Origin: Mycobacterium sp. ACS4331
GTDB lineage: Bacteria > Actinomycetota > Actinomycetes > Mycobacteriales > Mycobacteriaceae
DNA length: 48,148 bases
Assembly: GCF_001667265.1 (NCBI RefSeq)
Contig: NZ_LZHW01000101.1
Coordinates: 1 to 48,148, forward strand
Direction: 5' to 3'
In this document: positions 30,766-39,100 of the stretch, piece by piece
Layout of the letters: each line of letters starts with the position of its first letter
Position numbering within the stretch: position 1 is the stretch's first letter
Notes under the pieces: model-generated
Seen by the model: only the letters and a program-made list of their open reading frames with translations
The model's database searches: none
Told to the model about the DNA's origin: nothing
Translations under genes and position numbers: made by a program

Positions 30766-33700
30766 GACACCACCGACGAGTCGAGTGCGGACACCACTTC
30801 GCTGTGCTCCATCTCCAGCACCTCGAGGTAGACCTCGGCGACCTGCGCCAGGCGATCACTGCCCGGCTCGCGATCGGACAGCAGCGTCGCGAGTCCGCCG
30901 ACGGTGCGCGCGGCGAAGATGTCGGCGACCATCACCGTCGGGGTGTCGAGCCAGGCCCGGATGTGCGCCACCAGCTGTGTGGCGAGCACCGAATCGCCTC
31001 CGAGGGCGAAGAAGTCGTCGTCGACGCTGAGCGCCTCGACGCTGAGCAGTCCGGAGATGATGTGGGCGAGGGCGCGTTCCAGGGTCGTCGACGGCGCGAC
31101 GTGGGTCGCGGCGGTGTCGACCGCACGCCGCGATGCGGCCTGGGCGAGCCGTTCGGCCGCGGCTCGGCGATCGATCTTGCCGCCGACGGTGAACGGAATG
31201 GTGTCGGTGATCTCGATGACGTCCGGAACCATGTGCGGCGGAACGAATCCGGCCACTGCGTCGGCGAGCTGCTGCGGGGTGACCTGCGGATCGGTGACGC
31301 GGACCAGCGCGGTCAACTGTTCGCGCGTCGCGTCGCCGCCGGCCGGCACGACGGCGGCGACCGCCCCGTCGACGGCGGGCAGCCGGTTCAGCGCGCCCTC
31401 GACCTCACCGAGTTCGACTCGGTAGCCGCTGATCTTGACGCGGTGGTCGGCGCGGCCGACGAATTCGATGGTGCCGTCGGGCAGGTGTCGCACCAGGTCG
31501 CCCGTGCGGTACCACCGGGTGCCGTCGTGCTCGACGAACTTCTCCGCGGTGAGTTCGGGCCGGCCGCGATAGCCCGTGGCGAGGCCTCGGCCGCCGACCC
31601 AGAGTTCGCCGGGGACCCAGTCCGGGCAGTCGACGCCGTCCGGCGCCACGACGCGGCAGCTGTTGTTGGGCAGCGGCCGGCCCAGCGGCACCGCGGCCAG
31701 ACCAGACAGGTCGGCCAGGTCGGTGACCTCATACCAGGTGTTGTGGATCGCGGTCTCAGTCGCGCCGCCGAGTCCGGCGATGCGGGCGTGCGGCGCCTGT
31801 GCGCGCAGGGCGCGGACCATCTCCGTGCGCACCCAGTCACCGCCGGTGGGCACCACGCGCACCGACGACAGCGGCCCGGAGCCCACCGCGACCAGCATCT
31901 CGAGCCAGCCCGGCAGCCAGTGCAGCACCGTGACGTCGTGGTCGCGGATGAGCCGTGCCCATGCGTCGGGGTCGCGGCGGCTGTCCTCGTCGACCACGAC
32001 GATCGCTCCACCGGCGCGCAGCATGCCGAAGATGTCCAGCACGGAGATGTCGCATTCCAGCGTGGACAGTGCCAGACAGCGGTCGTGGCGCCCGATCTCG
32101 AAGTGGTCGTTGATGAACTCGACGGTGTTCATCGCGGCGTCGTGGCTGACGTCGACGCCCTTGGGCTCCCCCGTCGAGCCCGAGGTGAAGAGGACGTAGG
32201 CGACCTCGTGCGGGTCGACGACGGCGGGCGCGGTCTCGGCGGCGCGGACGCGACCCTGTGCGACGGCCTCGCGCACGGTCACCGCGGGCACCGGCAGGTC
32301 GTCCATCGCGGGCGTGCGCGGCCCGCAGAACAGCGCCGAGTGCACGCCTGCACCAGCCAGGATGCGCTGCGCGCGGTCGGCGGGCTGGTCGACACCGACC
32401 GGCAGGTACGCCGCACCGGCGGCGTGGATGCCCAGCAGGGCGGGGATCTGCTCGGCGGTCTTGGGGCCCATCACCGCGACCGTGTCGCCGCGGCCCACGC
32501 CGCGCTCCCGCAACGTGGCCGTCACCGCCAGGACATGTTCGCGCAGTTGGCCATACGTCAGATCGCCGAGGCCGCTGTACACCGCGGGCGCGTCGGGCTG
32601 CTGGTCGGCGGTGCGAAAGAAGCCGTCGTGCAGCGCTTCTGAGCTCACCGGCCGGGTGACGCCGGTGCGGACCGCCCGCTGCGTTTCCGGCGCCGAGCAG
32701 GGGTCCACGGTGTCCCAGGCGGAGTCGTCGTGGGCAAGCCGGATGAGTTCGGCGACGTGGTGGGCGAACATCGCGTCGGCAACGCCGGGCCGGAAGGCGT
32801 CCTCGCGGACGTCCCAGTTGATCAGCAGGCCGCCGTCGTACGGGGTGGCCTGCGCGTCGAGCAGAACCTGGGGACCCTGCGAGATGTGCCACACGCAGGC
32901 GCCGAACTGGTCGGTGACTGCACCGGCGAACAGGTCACCCAGGCCGATCGCGCTGGTGAACACGAACGGCGCGAGGGTGGGCAGGCCGCGGTGCCGGGTG
33001 AGGTCACGCAGCACCGACAACCCTGAGTAGCTCGAGTGTCCCGCGCTGGCGTGCAGCGACTGCTGCAGGACCCGCGCGCGGTCGGCCGCGGTGGGCGCGG
33101 CGGTGAGGTCGACGTCGAGCATCAGCGATGAACTGAAGTCGCCCACGAGCTTGTCCACATCGGGGTGGAACGGTTCGCGGCCGAACATCGGCAGGTTGAG
33201 CAGGAAATGCGCGCTGGTGGACCAGCGTGCGAGCGTCCCGGCGTAGGACGCGGCGATCGCCATGGCCGGCGTGACGCCCCGCCGATGGGCGGCGGCGAAC
33301 AGGGCCTCGCGGATGTCGGCGTCGAAGAAATGCCAGCGCCGGGTGGTGCGACGCGGGTTGGCCTGCTCGCGGGCCGGCACCAGCGGTGGCGACGGCGGCT
33401 CGGGCAGATGCGGGATGCGGTTGGCCCACCACTGCCTGTCCTCGTCGGACACGGGGGTCGACGCGGTCAGTGCGGCCCGGTATTCGCGGTAGGTGTAGCC
33501 GAGTTCGGGCAGCTGGTCACCGCGGTAGAACACCGCGAGGTCGGCCATGAAGTTGCGGTAGCTCACGGCGTCGGCGGCCGACATGTCCATGTCGACATGC
33601 AGGCGGGTGCGTCCGTGCGGCAGCAGCGTGAGTGCGATCTGCAGCACCTCACCGTGCAGGATCTGGTGCGATTTGGCGTCGCGGATCTCCTCGAGACGCT

Positions 33701-34262
33701 GCTGTGCGGTGGCCTCGTCCGCGTCGCGCAGGTCGACGATCTCGACGGGCAGCGTGCGGTCGGTGATCCGCTGCGTGCCGTCGGGCAGGATCTCCACGCG
33801 CAGCATCGGGTGGCGGCGCGCGAGGGCGGCCGCTGCGACGCGCAGCTGGCCGGGGTCGACGCCCTCGCCGTCGAACTCGACGTACAGGTGCGGGGCCACT
33901 CCGCCGAGCGCCTGCTCCTCGTTGCGGCCCAGCCACAGCGCGTGCTGAATCGGGGCCAGCGGGAAGGTGTCGCCCTCGTCCGGGCTGTCTGGGTTGTCTG
34001 GGGCGGCCTGGGGCGGCTCCGAGTCGGCGGTGCGCTCGTCGACCAGCCGGGTCCAGGCGGCGACCGTGGGGTTTTCGGCCAGTGCGGCGAAGTTGACGTC
34101 GATTCCCTGCCGGCGCCACCGTCCGGACAGCGACATCATCCTGATGGAGTCCAGACCCGAGGCGATGAGGTCGGCGTCGGGGTCCAGCGCGTCCGGGCTG
34201 ATGCCGAGCAGCTCAGCGACCTGTTCTTGGACGGTCGGCGAGCTCGCCGCTGCGCGACCCAC
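30762..34262 (-). CDS. mbtB: Phenyloxazoline synthase MbtB (ArCP-Cy-A-T)
   Basis: MbtB (1166 residues) receives the aryl acid from MbtA and joins it to serine or threonine, cyclising to the oxazoline. Domains: aryl carrier (about 5-70, Ser39 in SGLDSIRM); cyclisation (about 95-500, motif DxxxxDxxS at 226-234); adenylation (about 540-1010, P-loop TSGSTGEPKG); thiolation (Ser near 1090 in LGGDSV). No thioesterase is fused. GTG 34262 was chosen because GGGAGGA sits 6 nt upstream; an upstream TTG start would overlap that site. It is the first gene of the operon, facing mbtA across the iron boxes. Confidence 0.95.
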   Translation of the reverse strand: MGRAAASSPTVQEQVAELLGISPDALDPDADLIASGLDSIRMMSLSGRWRRQGIDVNFAALAENPTVAAWTRLVDERTADSEPPQAAPDNPDSPDEGDTFPLAPIQHALWLGRNEEQALGGVAPHLYVEFDGEGVDPGQLRVAAAALARRHPMLRVEILPDGTQRITDRTLPVEIVDLRDADEATAQQRLEEIRDAKSHQILHGEVLQIALTLLPHGRTRLHVDMDMSAADAVSYRNFMADLAVFYRGDQLPELGYTYREYRAALTASTPVSDEDRQWWANRIPHLPEPPSPPLVPAREQANPRRTTRRWHFFDADIREALFAAAHRRGVTPAMAIAASYAGTLARWSTSAHFLLNLPMFGREPFHPDVDKLVGDFSSSLMLDVDLTAAPTAADRARVLQQSLHASAGHSSYSGLSVLRDLTRHRGLPTLAPFVFTSAIGLGDLFAGAVTDQFGACVWHISQGPQVLLDAQATPYDGGLLINWDVREDAFRPGVADAMFAHHVAELIRLAHDDSAWDTVDPCSAPETQRAVRTGVTRPVSSEALHDGFFRTADQQPDAPAVYSGLGDLTYGQLREHVLAVTATLRERGVGRGDTVAVMGPKTAEQIPALLGIHAAGAAYLPVGVDQPADRAQRILAGAGVHSALFCGPRTPAMDDLPVPAVTVREAVAQGRVRAAETAPAVVDPHEVAYVLFTSGSTGEPKGVDVSHDAAMNTVEFINDHFEIGRHDRCLALSTLECDISVLDIFGMLRAGGAIVVVDEDSRRDPDAWARLIRDHDVTVLHWLPGWLEMLVAVGSGPLSSVRVVPTGGDWVRTEMVRALRAQAPHARIAGLGGATETAIHNTWYEVTDLADLSGLAAVPLGRPLPNNSCRVVAPDGVDCPDWVPGELWVGGRGLATGYRGRPELTAEKFVEHDGTRWYRTGDLVRHLPDGTIEFVGRADHRVKISGYRVELGEVEGALNRLPAVDGAVAAVVPAGGDATREQLTALVRVTDPQVTPQQLADAVAGFVPPHMVPDVIEITDTIPFTVGGKIDRRAAAERLAQAASRRAVDTAATHVAPSTTLERALAHIISGLLSVEALSVDDDFFALGGDSVLATQLVAHIRAWLDTPTVMVADIFAARTVGGLATLLSDREPGSDRLAQVAEVYLEVLEMEHSEVVSALDSSVVS

Positions 34263-34280
34263 TATCGGTCCTCCCAACAA

Positions 34281-34299
34281 TCAACAAAGGCTGCCCTAA
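34281..34299. promoter_or_regulatory. Candidate IdeR iron box 1
   Basis: Read on the minus strand this 19-mer is TTAGGGCAGCCTTTGTTGA, matching 13 of 19 positions of the IdeR consensus TWAGGTWAGSCTWACCTWA, with one strong half (TTAGGGCAGCCT) and one weak half. It lies 18 nt upstream of the mbtB start. IdeR with Fe2+ represses mbt genes in mycobacteria. A second box begins exactly 20 bp further on. Confidence 0.7.
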
Positions 34300-34300
34300 C

Positions 34301-34319
34301 TTTGTGGAGGCTACCCTAT
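34301..34319. promoter_or_regulatory. Candidate IdeR iron box 2
   Basis: Read on the minus strand this 19-mer is ATAGGGTAGCCTCCACAAA, also 13 of 19 matches to the IdeR consensus, with the strong half ATAGGGTAGCCT. It is a direct repeat of box 1 at 20-bp spacing, about two helical turns, and abuts the mbtA -10 box. Tandem boxes between mbtA and mbtB also occur in M. tuberculosis. Confidence 0.7.
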
Positions 34320-34320
34320 A

Positions 34321-34326
34321 TATGAT
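34321..34326 (+). promoter_or_regulatory. -10 box of mbtA
   Basis: TATGAT differs from TATAAT at one base and lies just after iron box 2. The start site would be near 34333, which rules out the in-frame starts at 34304 and 34322 and supports ATG 34367 for mbtA. No clear -35 is seen. Confidence 0.5.
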
Positions 34327-34366
34327 CATCCGGACACATCTACCCGGAAGGGCGGCCTGTACCGCG

Positions 34367-36040
34367 ATGAGCACTGGTTTTGACCCGAGCACCGAACGCA
34401 TCCGGTCCGAAATTGACGACCTCGCCGAGGGTTTCGTCGCCTGCCCGCCCGATCGCGCCGAGGTCTACCGGCAGGCCGGGTACTGGGTGGGCCTGCCGCT
34501 GGACTCGATTCTCCGGGAGGCCGCAGCGCGCTGGCCTGGCAAATGCGCCGTGGTGGACCGCCGGGAGGGGTTGACGTTCGCCGAACTGGACGCGGCCGCC
34601 GACCGGATCGGGACCGCGCTGCTCGACCTCGGATTCCAGCCCGGCGATCGCGTCCTGCTGCAGCTTCCCAACTCGTGCCGGTTCGCGGTCGCCCTGTTCG
34701 GCCTGCTGCGCGCGGGGGTGGTGCCGGTGATGTGCCTGCCCGGGCACCGCAGCGCCGAAATGGGGCATTTCGCACAGGTCAGCGGTGCGGTCGGCTTGAT
34801 CATCACCGATCAGTCGGGCGGCTTCGACTACCGCGAGATGGCGGCCGACCTGGTGCGGGCCCACCCGCGGCTGACCCGGGTGCTGGTCGACGGGGAGCCC
34901 GGGGACTTCCAGTCCTGGTCCTCGGTGACCGACTACAACGGTCCGGTCGCGCGATTCGCGGTGCCTGATCCCAGCCTTCCGGCCCTGCTTCTGGTCTCGG
35001 GCGGCACCACGGGTCTGCCCAAGCTGATTCCGCGCACGCACGACGACTACCGCTACAACGCCGTGGCCTGCGCGCAGGCCTACGGGATGACCGACGAGGA
35101 CGTCTACCTTGTCGCGCTGCCCGCCGGACACAACTTTCCGCTCGCCTGCCCGGGCCTGCTCGGCTCGATGACCGTCGGCGCCACAACGGTTTTCACCGAC
35201 GACCCCAGCCCGGAAGCGGCCTTCGCGCTGATCGACGAACACCGGGTCACCGTGACGGGGCTGGTCAACGCACTGGCCAAGCTCTGGGCCCAGGCCTGCG
35301 AGTGGGAACCCGTGCTGCCCACGTCGCTGCGCGTGGTCCAGGTCGGCGGGTCCCGCATGATGCCCGACGAGGCCCGTTTCATCCGAGAGAACCTGTCCGC
35401 GGGCACACAGCAGATCTTCGGGATGGCCGAGGGCATGTTGAACTTCACCCGGCCCGGCGACCCGATCGACGTCGTCGACAACGTGCAGGGCCGGCCCATG
35501 TCACCCCACGACGAGATGAAGGTCGTCGACGAGTTCGGTGACGAGGTCGCGCCCGGCGAGGAGGGTGAACTGCTGGTGCGCGGCCCCTACACCCTCAGCG
35601 GCTACTACCGGGCCGACGAGGCCAACGCCCGCTCGTTCAGTCCGGACGGCTTCTACCGCAGCGGCGACCGGGTGCGCATCTTCACCGACGGCCCGCGGGC
35701 GGGATACGTCGAGGTGACCGGACGGATCAAGGACGTCATCCATCGGGGTGGCGAGACCGTGTCGGCATCGGACCTCGAGGAGCACCTGCACGCGCATCCG
35801 GCGATCGCCGACGCGGCCGCCGTCGCGCTGCCCGATGAATACCTCGGCGAGAAGATCTGTGCGGCAGTCGTCTTCAAGGGCGCACCGATCACGCTGACTG
35901 AACTGCACGAGTTCCTGGACGGCCGCGGTGTGTCCGCCCACACCAAACCGGATGTGCTGGCCCCATTGCGATCACTGCCGAAGACGGCGGTCGGCAAGGT
36001 GGACAAGAAGCAGATCCTGGCCACATTGGCGCAGGCATGA
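34367..36040 (+). CDS. mbtA: Aryl-acid AMP ligase MbtA
   Basis: MbtA (557 residues) adenylates the aryl acid and transfers it to the MbtB carrier domain, the entry step of mycobactin assembly. The P-loop segment is LLVSGGTTGLPKLIPRTHDD; His255-Asn256 and Cys261 (HNFPLAC) form the aryl pocket, and Cys at 261 is the salicylate-type residue (Ser in dihydroxybenzoate enzymes). Met357 (GMAEGMLNF) stands where Rv2384 has Leu as I recall it. The catalytic Lys is near the C-terminus in KTAVGKVDKKQ. The start at 34367 has GGAAGGG 14 nt upstream. In M. tuberculosis the substrate is salicylate; here the next gene suggests 6-methylsalicylate. Confidence 0.94.
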   Translation: MSTGFDPSTERIRSEIDDLAEGFVACPPDRAEVYRQAGYWVGLPLDSILREAAARWPGKCAVVDRREGLTFAELDAAADRIGTALLDLGFQPGDRVLLQLPNSCRFAVALFGLLRAGVVPVMCLPGHRSAEMGHFAQVSGAVGLIITDQSGGFDYREMAADLVRAHPRLTRVLVDGEPGDFQSWSSVTDYNGPVARFAVPDPSLPALLLVSGGTTGLPKLIPRTHDDYRYNAVACAQAYGMTDEDVYLVALPAGHNFPLACPGLLGSMTVGATTVFTDDPSPEAAFALIDEHRVTVTGLVNALAKLWAQACEWEPVLPTSLRVVQVGGSRMMPDEARFIRENLSAGTQQIFGMAEGMLNFTRPGDPIDVVDNVQGRPMSPHDEMKVVDEFGDEVAPGEEGELLVRGPYTLSGYYRADEANARSFSPDGFYRSGDRVRIFTDGPRAGYVEVTGRIKDVIHRGGETVSASDLEEHLHAHPAIADAAAVALPDEYLGEKICAAVVFKGAPITLTELHEFLDGRGVSAHTKPDVLAPLRSLPKTAVGKVDKKQILATLAQA

Positions 36041-36115
36041 CAAGACGTAGCCCCCAAACTCGGCGCTCGACGTGCCAGTATCGAACGCACTCAGAGCACA
36101 GGGAATCTCACTGAC

Positions 36116-39100
36116 ATGACCATGAATGACGGTTCCAGCGAACATCTTTCGCCGATCGCGATCATCGGCATCGGCTGCAGGCTGGCCGGTGACCTCACGA
36201 CGGCCGAGGCGTTCTGGAACTTCCTCCTCGAGGGCCGCAGCGCCGTGCGCGAGGTTCCCCCGCAGCGCTGGGAGCCCTACCTGCGCCGGGACCCGCGCAA
36301 CGCTGCGGTGCTCAAGGACACCACACCCTTCGGCACGTTCCTCGACGACCTCGCGGGGTTCGACGCGGAGTTCTTCGGGGTCTCCCCCCGCGAGGCCGAA
36401 CTGATGGACCCCCAACAGCGACTCGCCGTCGAGGTCAGCTGGGAGGCTCTCGAACACGCCGGTGTGCCCCCGCGTTCGCTGGGCGGCAGTGACACCGCGG
36501 TGCTCATGGGTGTCAACTCCGATGACTACGGCAAGCTCCTGATGGAGGACCTCCCGGGCATCGAGGCCTGGACCGGAATCGGCACGTCGCTGTGCGGTGT
36601 GGCCAACCGGGTCTCGCACCTGCTGGACCTGCGCGGCCCCAGCGTCGCCCTGGACGCGGCCTGCGCGGCCTCGCTCGTCGCGGTGCACCAGGCCTGCCAA
36701 CTGCTGCGTGCCGGTGAGACCTCGCTGGCGTTGGCCGGCGGGGTCAGCGCGCTGATCGGCCCGGGCCTGACCCGTGTGCTCGACGTGGCGGGCGCGACCG
36801 CCCCGGACGGCCGGTGCAAGACCTTCGACGCCGCCGCAGACGGCTATGGCCGCGGCGAGGGTGCCGCGGTGGTCGTGCTCAAACGGCTCGAGGATGCGCT
36901 CCGCGACGGCGACCGGGTGCTGGCCGTGGTCCGCGGTGGTGCCGTCGCGCAGGACGGCCGGACCGTGGGCATCATGTCCCCCAACGGTGCGGCCCAGGCG
37001 GACCTGTTCCGCCTGGCGTGCCGTACCTCGGGTGTCGACCCGGCCACCGTCGACTTCCTCGAAGCGCACGGAACAGGCACTCCCACAGGCGATCCCGTCG
37101 AGATCGCGGCGCTGTCCGAGGTGTACGGCGCGGCCCGGCCGGAGGGCGATCCGGCGCTGGTCGGCTCGGTCAAACCCAACACCGGTCACCTCGAGGGTGG
37201 CGCCGGTGTCGTCGGACTGATCAAGGCCGTGCTGGCGCTGCATCACCAGACCATCCCGCCAACCGCCGGGGTGCGCACGCTCACGCCCGCGGTGGACTGG
37301 GCGGCCAGTGGCCTGCGCGTACCGGTGGAGGTCCAGCCGTGGCCGCGCCGCACCGACCGTCCCCGCCGTGCGGCGGTGTGCAGCTACGGCTACGGCGGCA
37401 CGATCGCGCACGTGCTGCTCGAGGAGGCTCCGGCCGCCCAGGGGCACGTGTCCCCCACATCCGCCGCGCCAGCGGTGATTCCGGTGTCGGCACGGTCGCA
37501 GGCCCGCCTGACCGCACAGGCCGCCGCGTTGGCCGAGCGGCTCGACGATGCGGCGCCACCGCTGCAGGAGATCGCGGCGACACAGTGGGTTCGACGCAGC
37601 CACGAACCGGTGCGCGCGGCCGTGATCGCCGAGGACGCCGGCGAACTTCGTCATGGGCTCGGTGTGCTGGCCGCCGAGGGTCGCGACCCCGCGGTGGTCC
37701 GCGGCACGCCGGTGCCCGCGGCGTCGCAGGGCGCGGTCTGGGTGTTCTCCGGCCACGGTTCCCACTGGCCGCACATGGGCCGGGAACTGCTGGCCTCTGA
37801 GCCCGCGTTCGCGGCGGTGCTCGACGTGATCGACCCGATCTTCGGTGCCGAACTCGGCTTCTCGGCGCGCGAGGCGCTGACCACGGGTGAGCTCGGCGGC
37901 ACCGACCGCGTGCAGGCCCTGACCTTCGCGATGCAGGTCGGCCTGGCGGCAGTGCTGCGCGACCGTGGTGTCACCCCGGCCGCGGTGATCGGCCACTCCG
38001 TCGGCGAGGTCGCGGCCTGTGTCACCGCGGGTGTACTCGATCTCGCGCAGGGCGCCGCCGTGGCCTGCTACCGGGCCCGCGGGTTCCGGCGGGTGATGGG
38101 TGAGGGCGCCATGGCACTGGTGCCGTGGTCGTTCGACGAGGTCGCGCAGCGGTTGGGTGACCGCACCGACGTCGTCGCCGCGATCAGCGCATCGGCGACA
38201 TCGACCGTGATCTCCGGCGTTGCCGCAGCCGTCGACGAGGTGGCCGCGCGGTGGAGCGCCGACGGCCTGGTGGTGCGCCGGGTGCGCACCGACGTCGCAT
38301 TCCACAGTCCCGCAATGGATTCCCTGACCACCGACCTCGCGAGGCTGACCGGCGCCCTGCCGCCGCCGCGGCCCGCACAGGTCCCGCTCTACACCACCGC
38401 ACTGCCCGATCCGCGGTCGACGGCACCGCGCGACTCCGCCTACTGGGTGGCCAACCTGCGCGACCGGGTCCGCTTCGCCGAGGCCGTCACGGCGGCCGCC
38501 GACGACGGCCACCGCCTGTTCCTGGAGGTCTCCGCCCACCCCGTGGTGTCACACTCGATCGTCGAGACCCTGCTGCACCTCGGCGTCGACGAGCACGCCG
38601 TGGTCGGCGTGCTGCGACGGGACCAGCCGGCGCGGCGCGCCGTCGCGGCGGCGGTCGCCGCACTGCACTGCCACGGCGCCCCGGTCCGGCACGGATTCAC
38701 CACCTCATCGGCCTGGGCCGACCTGCCGGGCACGCAGTGGCAGCATCGCGAATTCTGGCGCACGCCAAGCGCTCCGCCCGCCGGGCGTGGCGTGCACGAC
38801 GTCGACAGCCACACACTGCTCGGCGGCCGCCTGCACGTCACCGGGGCGGTGCCCGCCCAGGTCTGGGAGACCCGGCTGGACATGTCCACGCGGCCCTACC
38901 CCGCCAACCACCCCGTGCAGGGCACCGAGATCATTCCGGCCGCGGTGCTGCTCAACACATTCGTCACCGCCGCCCAGGGCCCGATCGCCGATGTGCATCT
39001 GCGCACCCCCGTCGCGCCGGGCCGCGCCCGGGACGTGCAGGTGGTGCTGCAGGACCGCGCGCTGGCGATCTCCACGCGCCTGGTCGACGACGAACCGGGC

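Noticed and set aside
34304..34366. Upstream starts for mbtA (GTG 34304, ATG 34322)
   Set aside because: They lie inside the iron box and -10 box, so would be upstream of the transcription start; ATG 34367 fits the family length.
36041..36115. A separate iron box before the PKS
   Set aside because: No 19-mer resembling the IdeR consensus is found in the 75-bp gap; only a modest GGGAA ribosome site is seen.
35972..38539. 855-codon minus-strand open frame opposite mbtA and the PKS
   Set aside because: It runs antisense to two well-supported genes, and no motif or ribosome site supports it.
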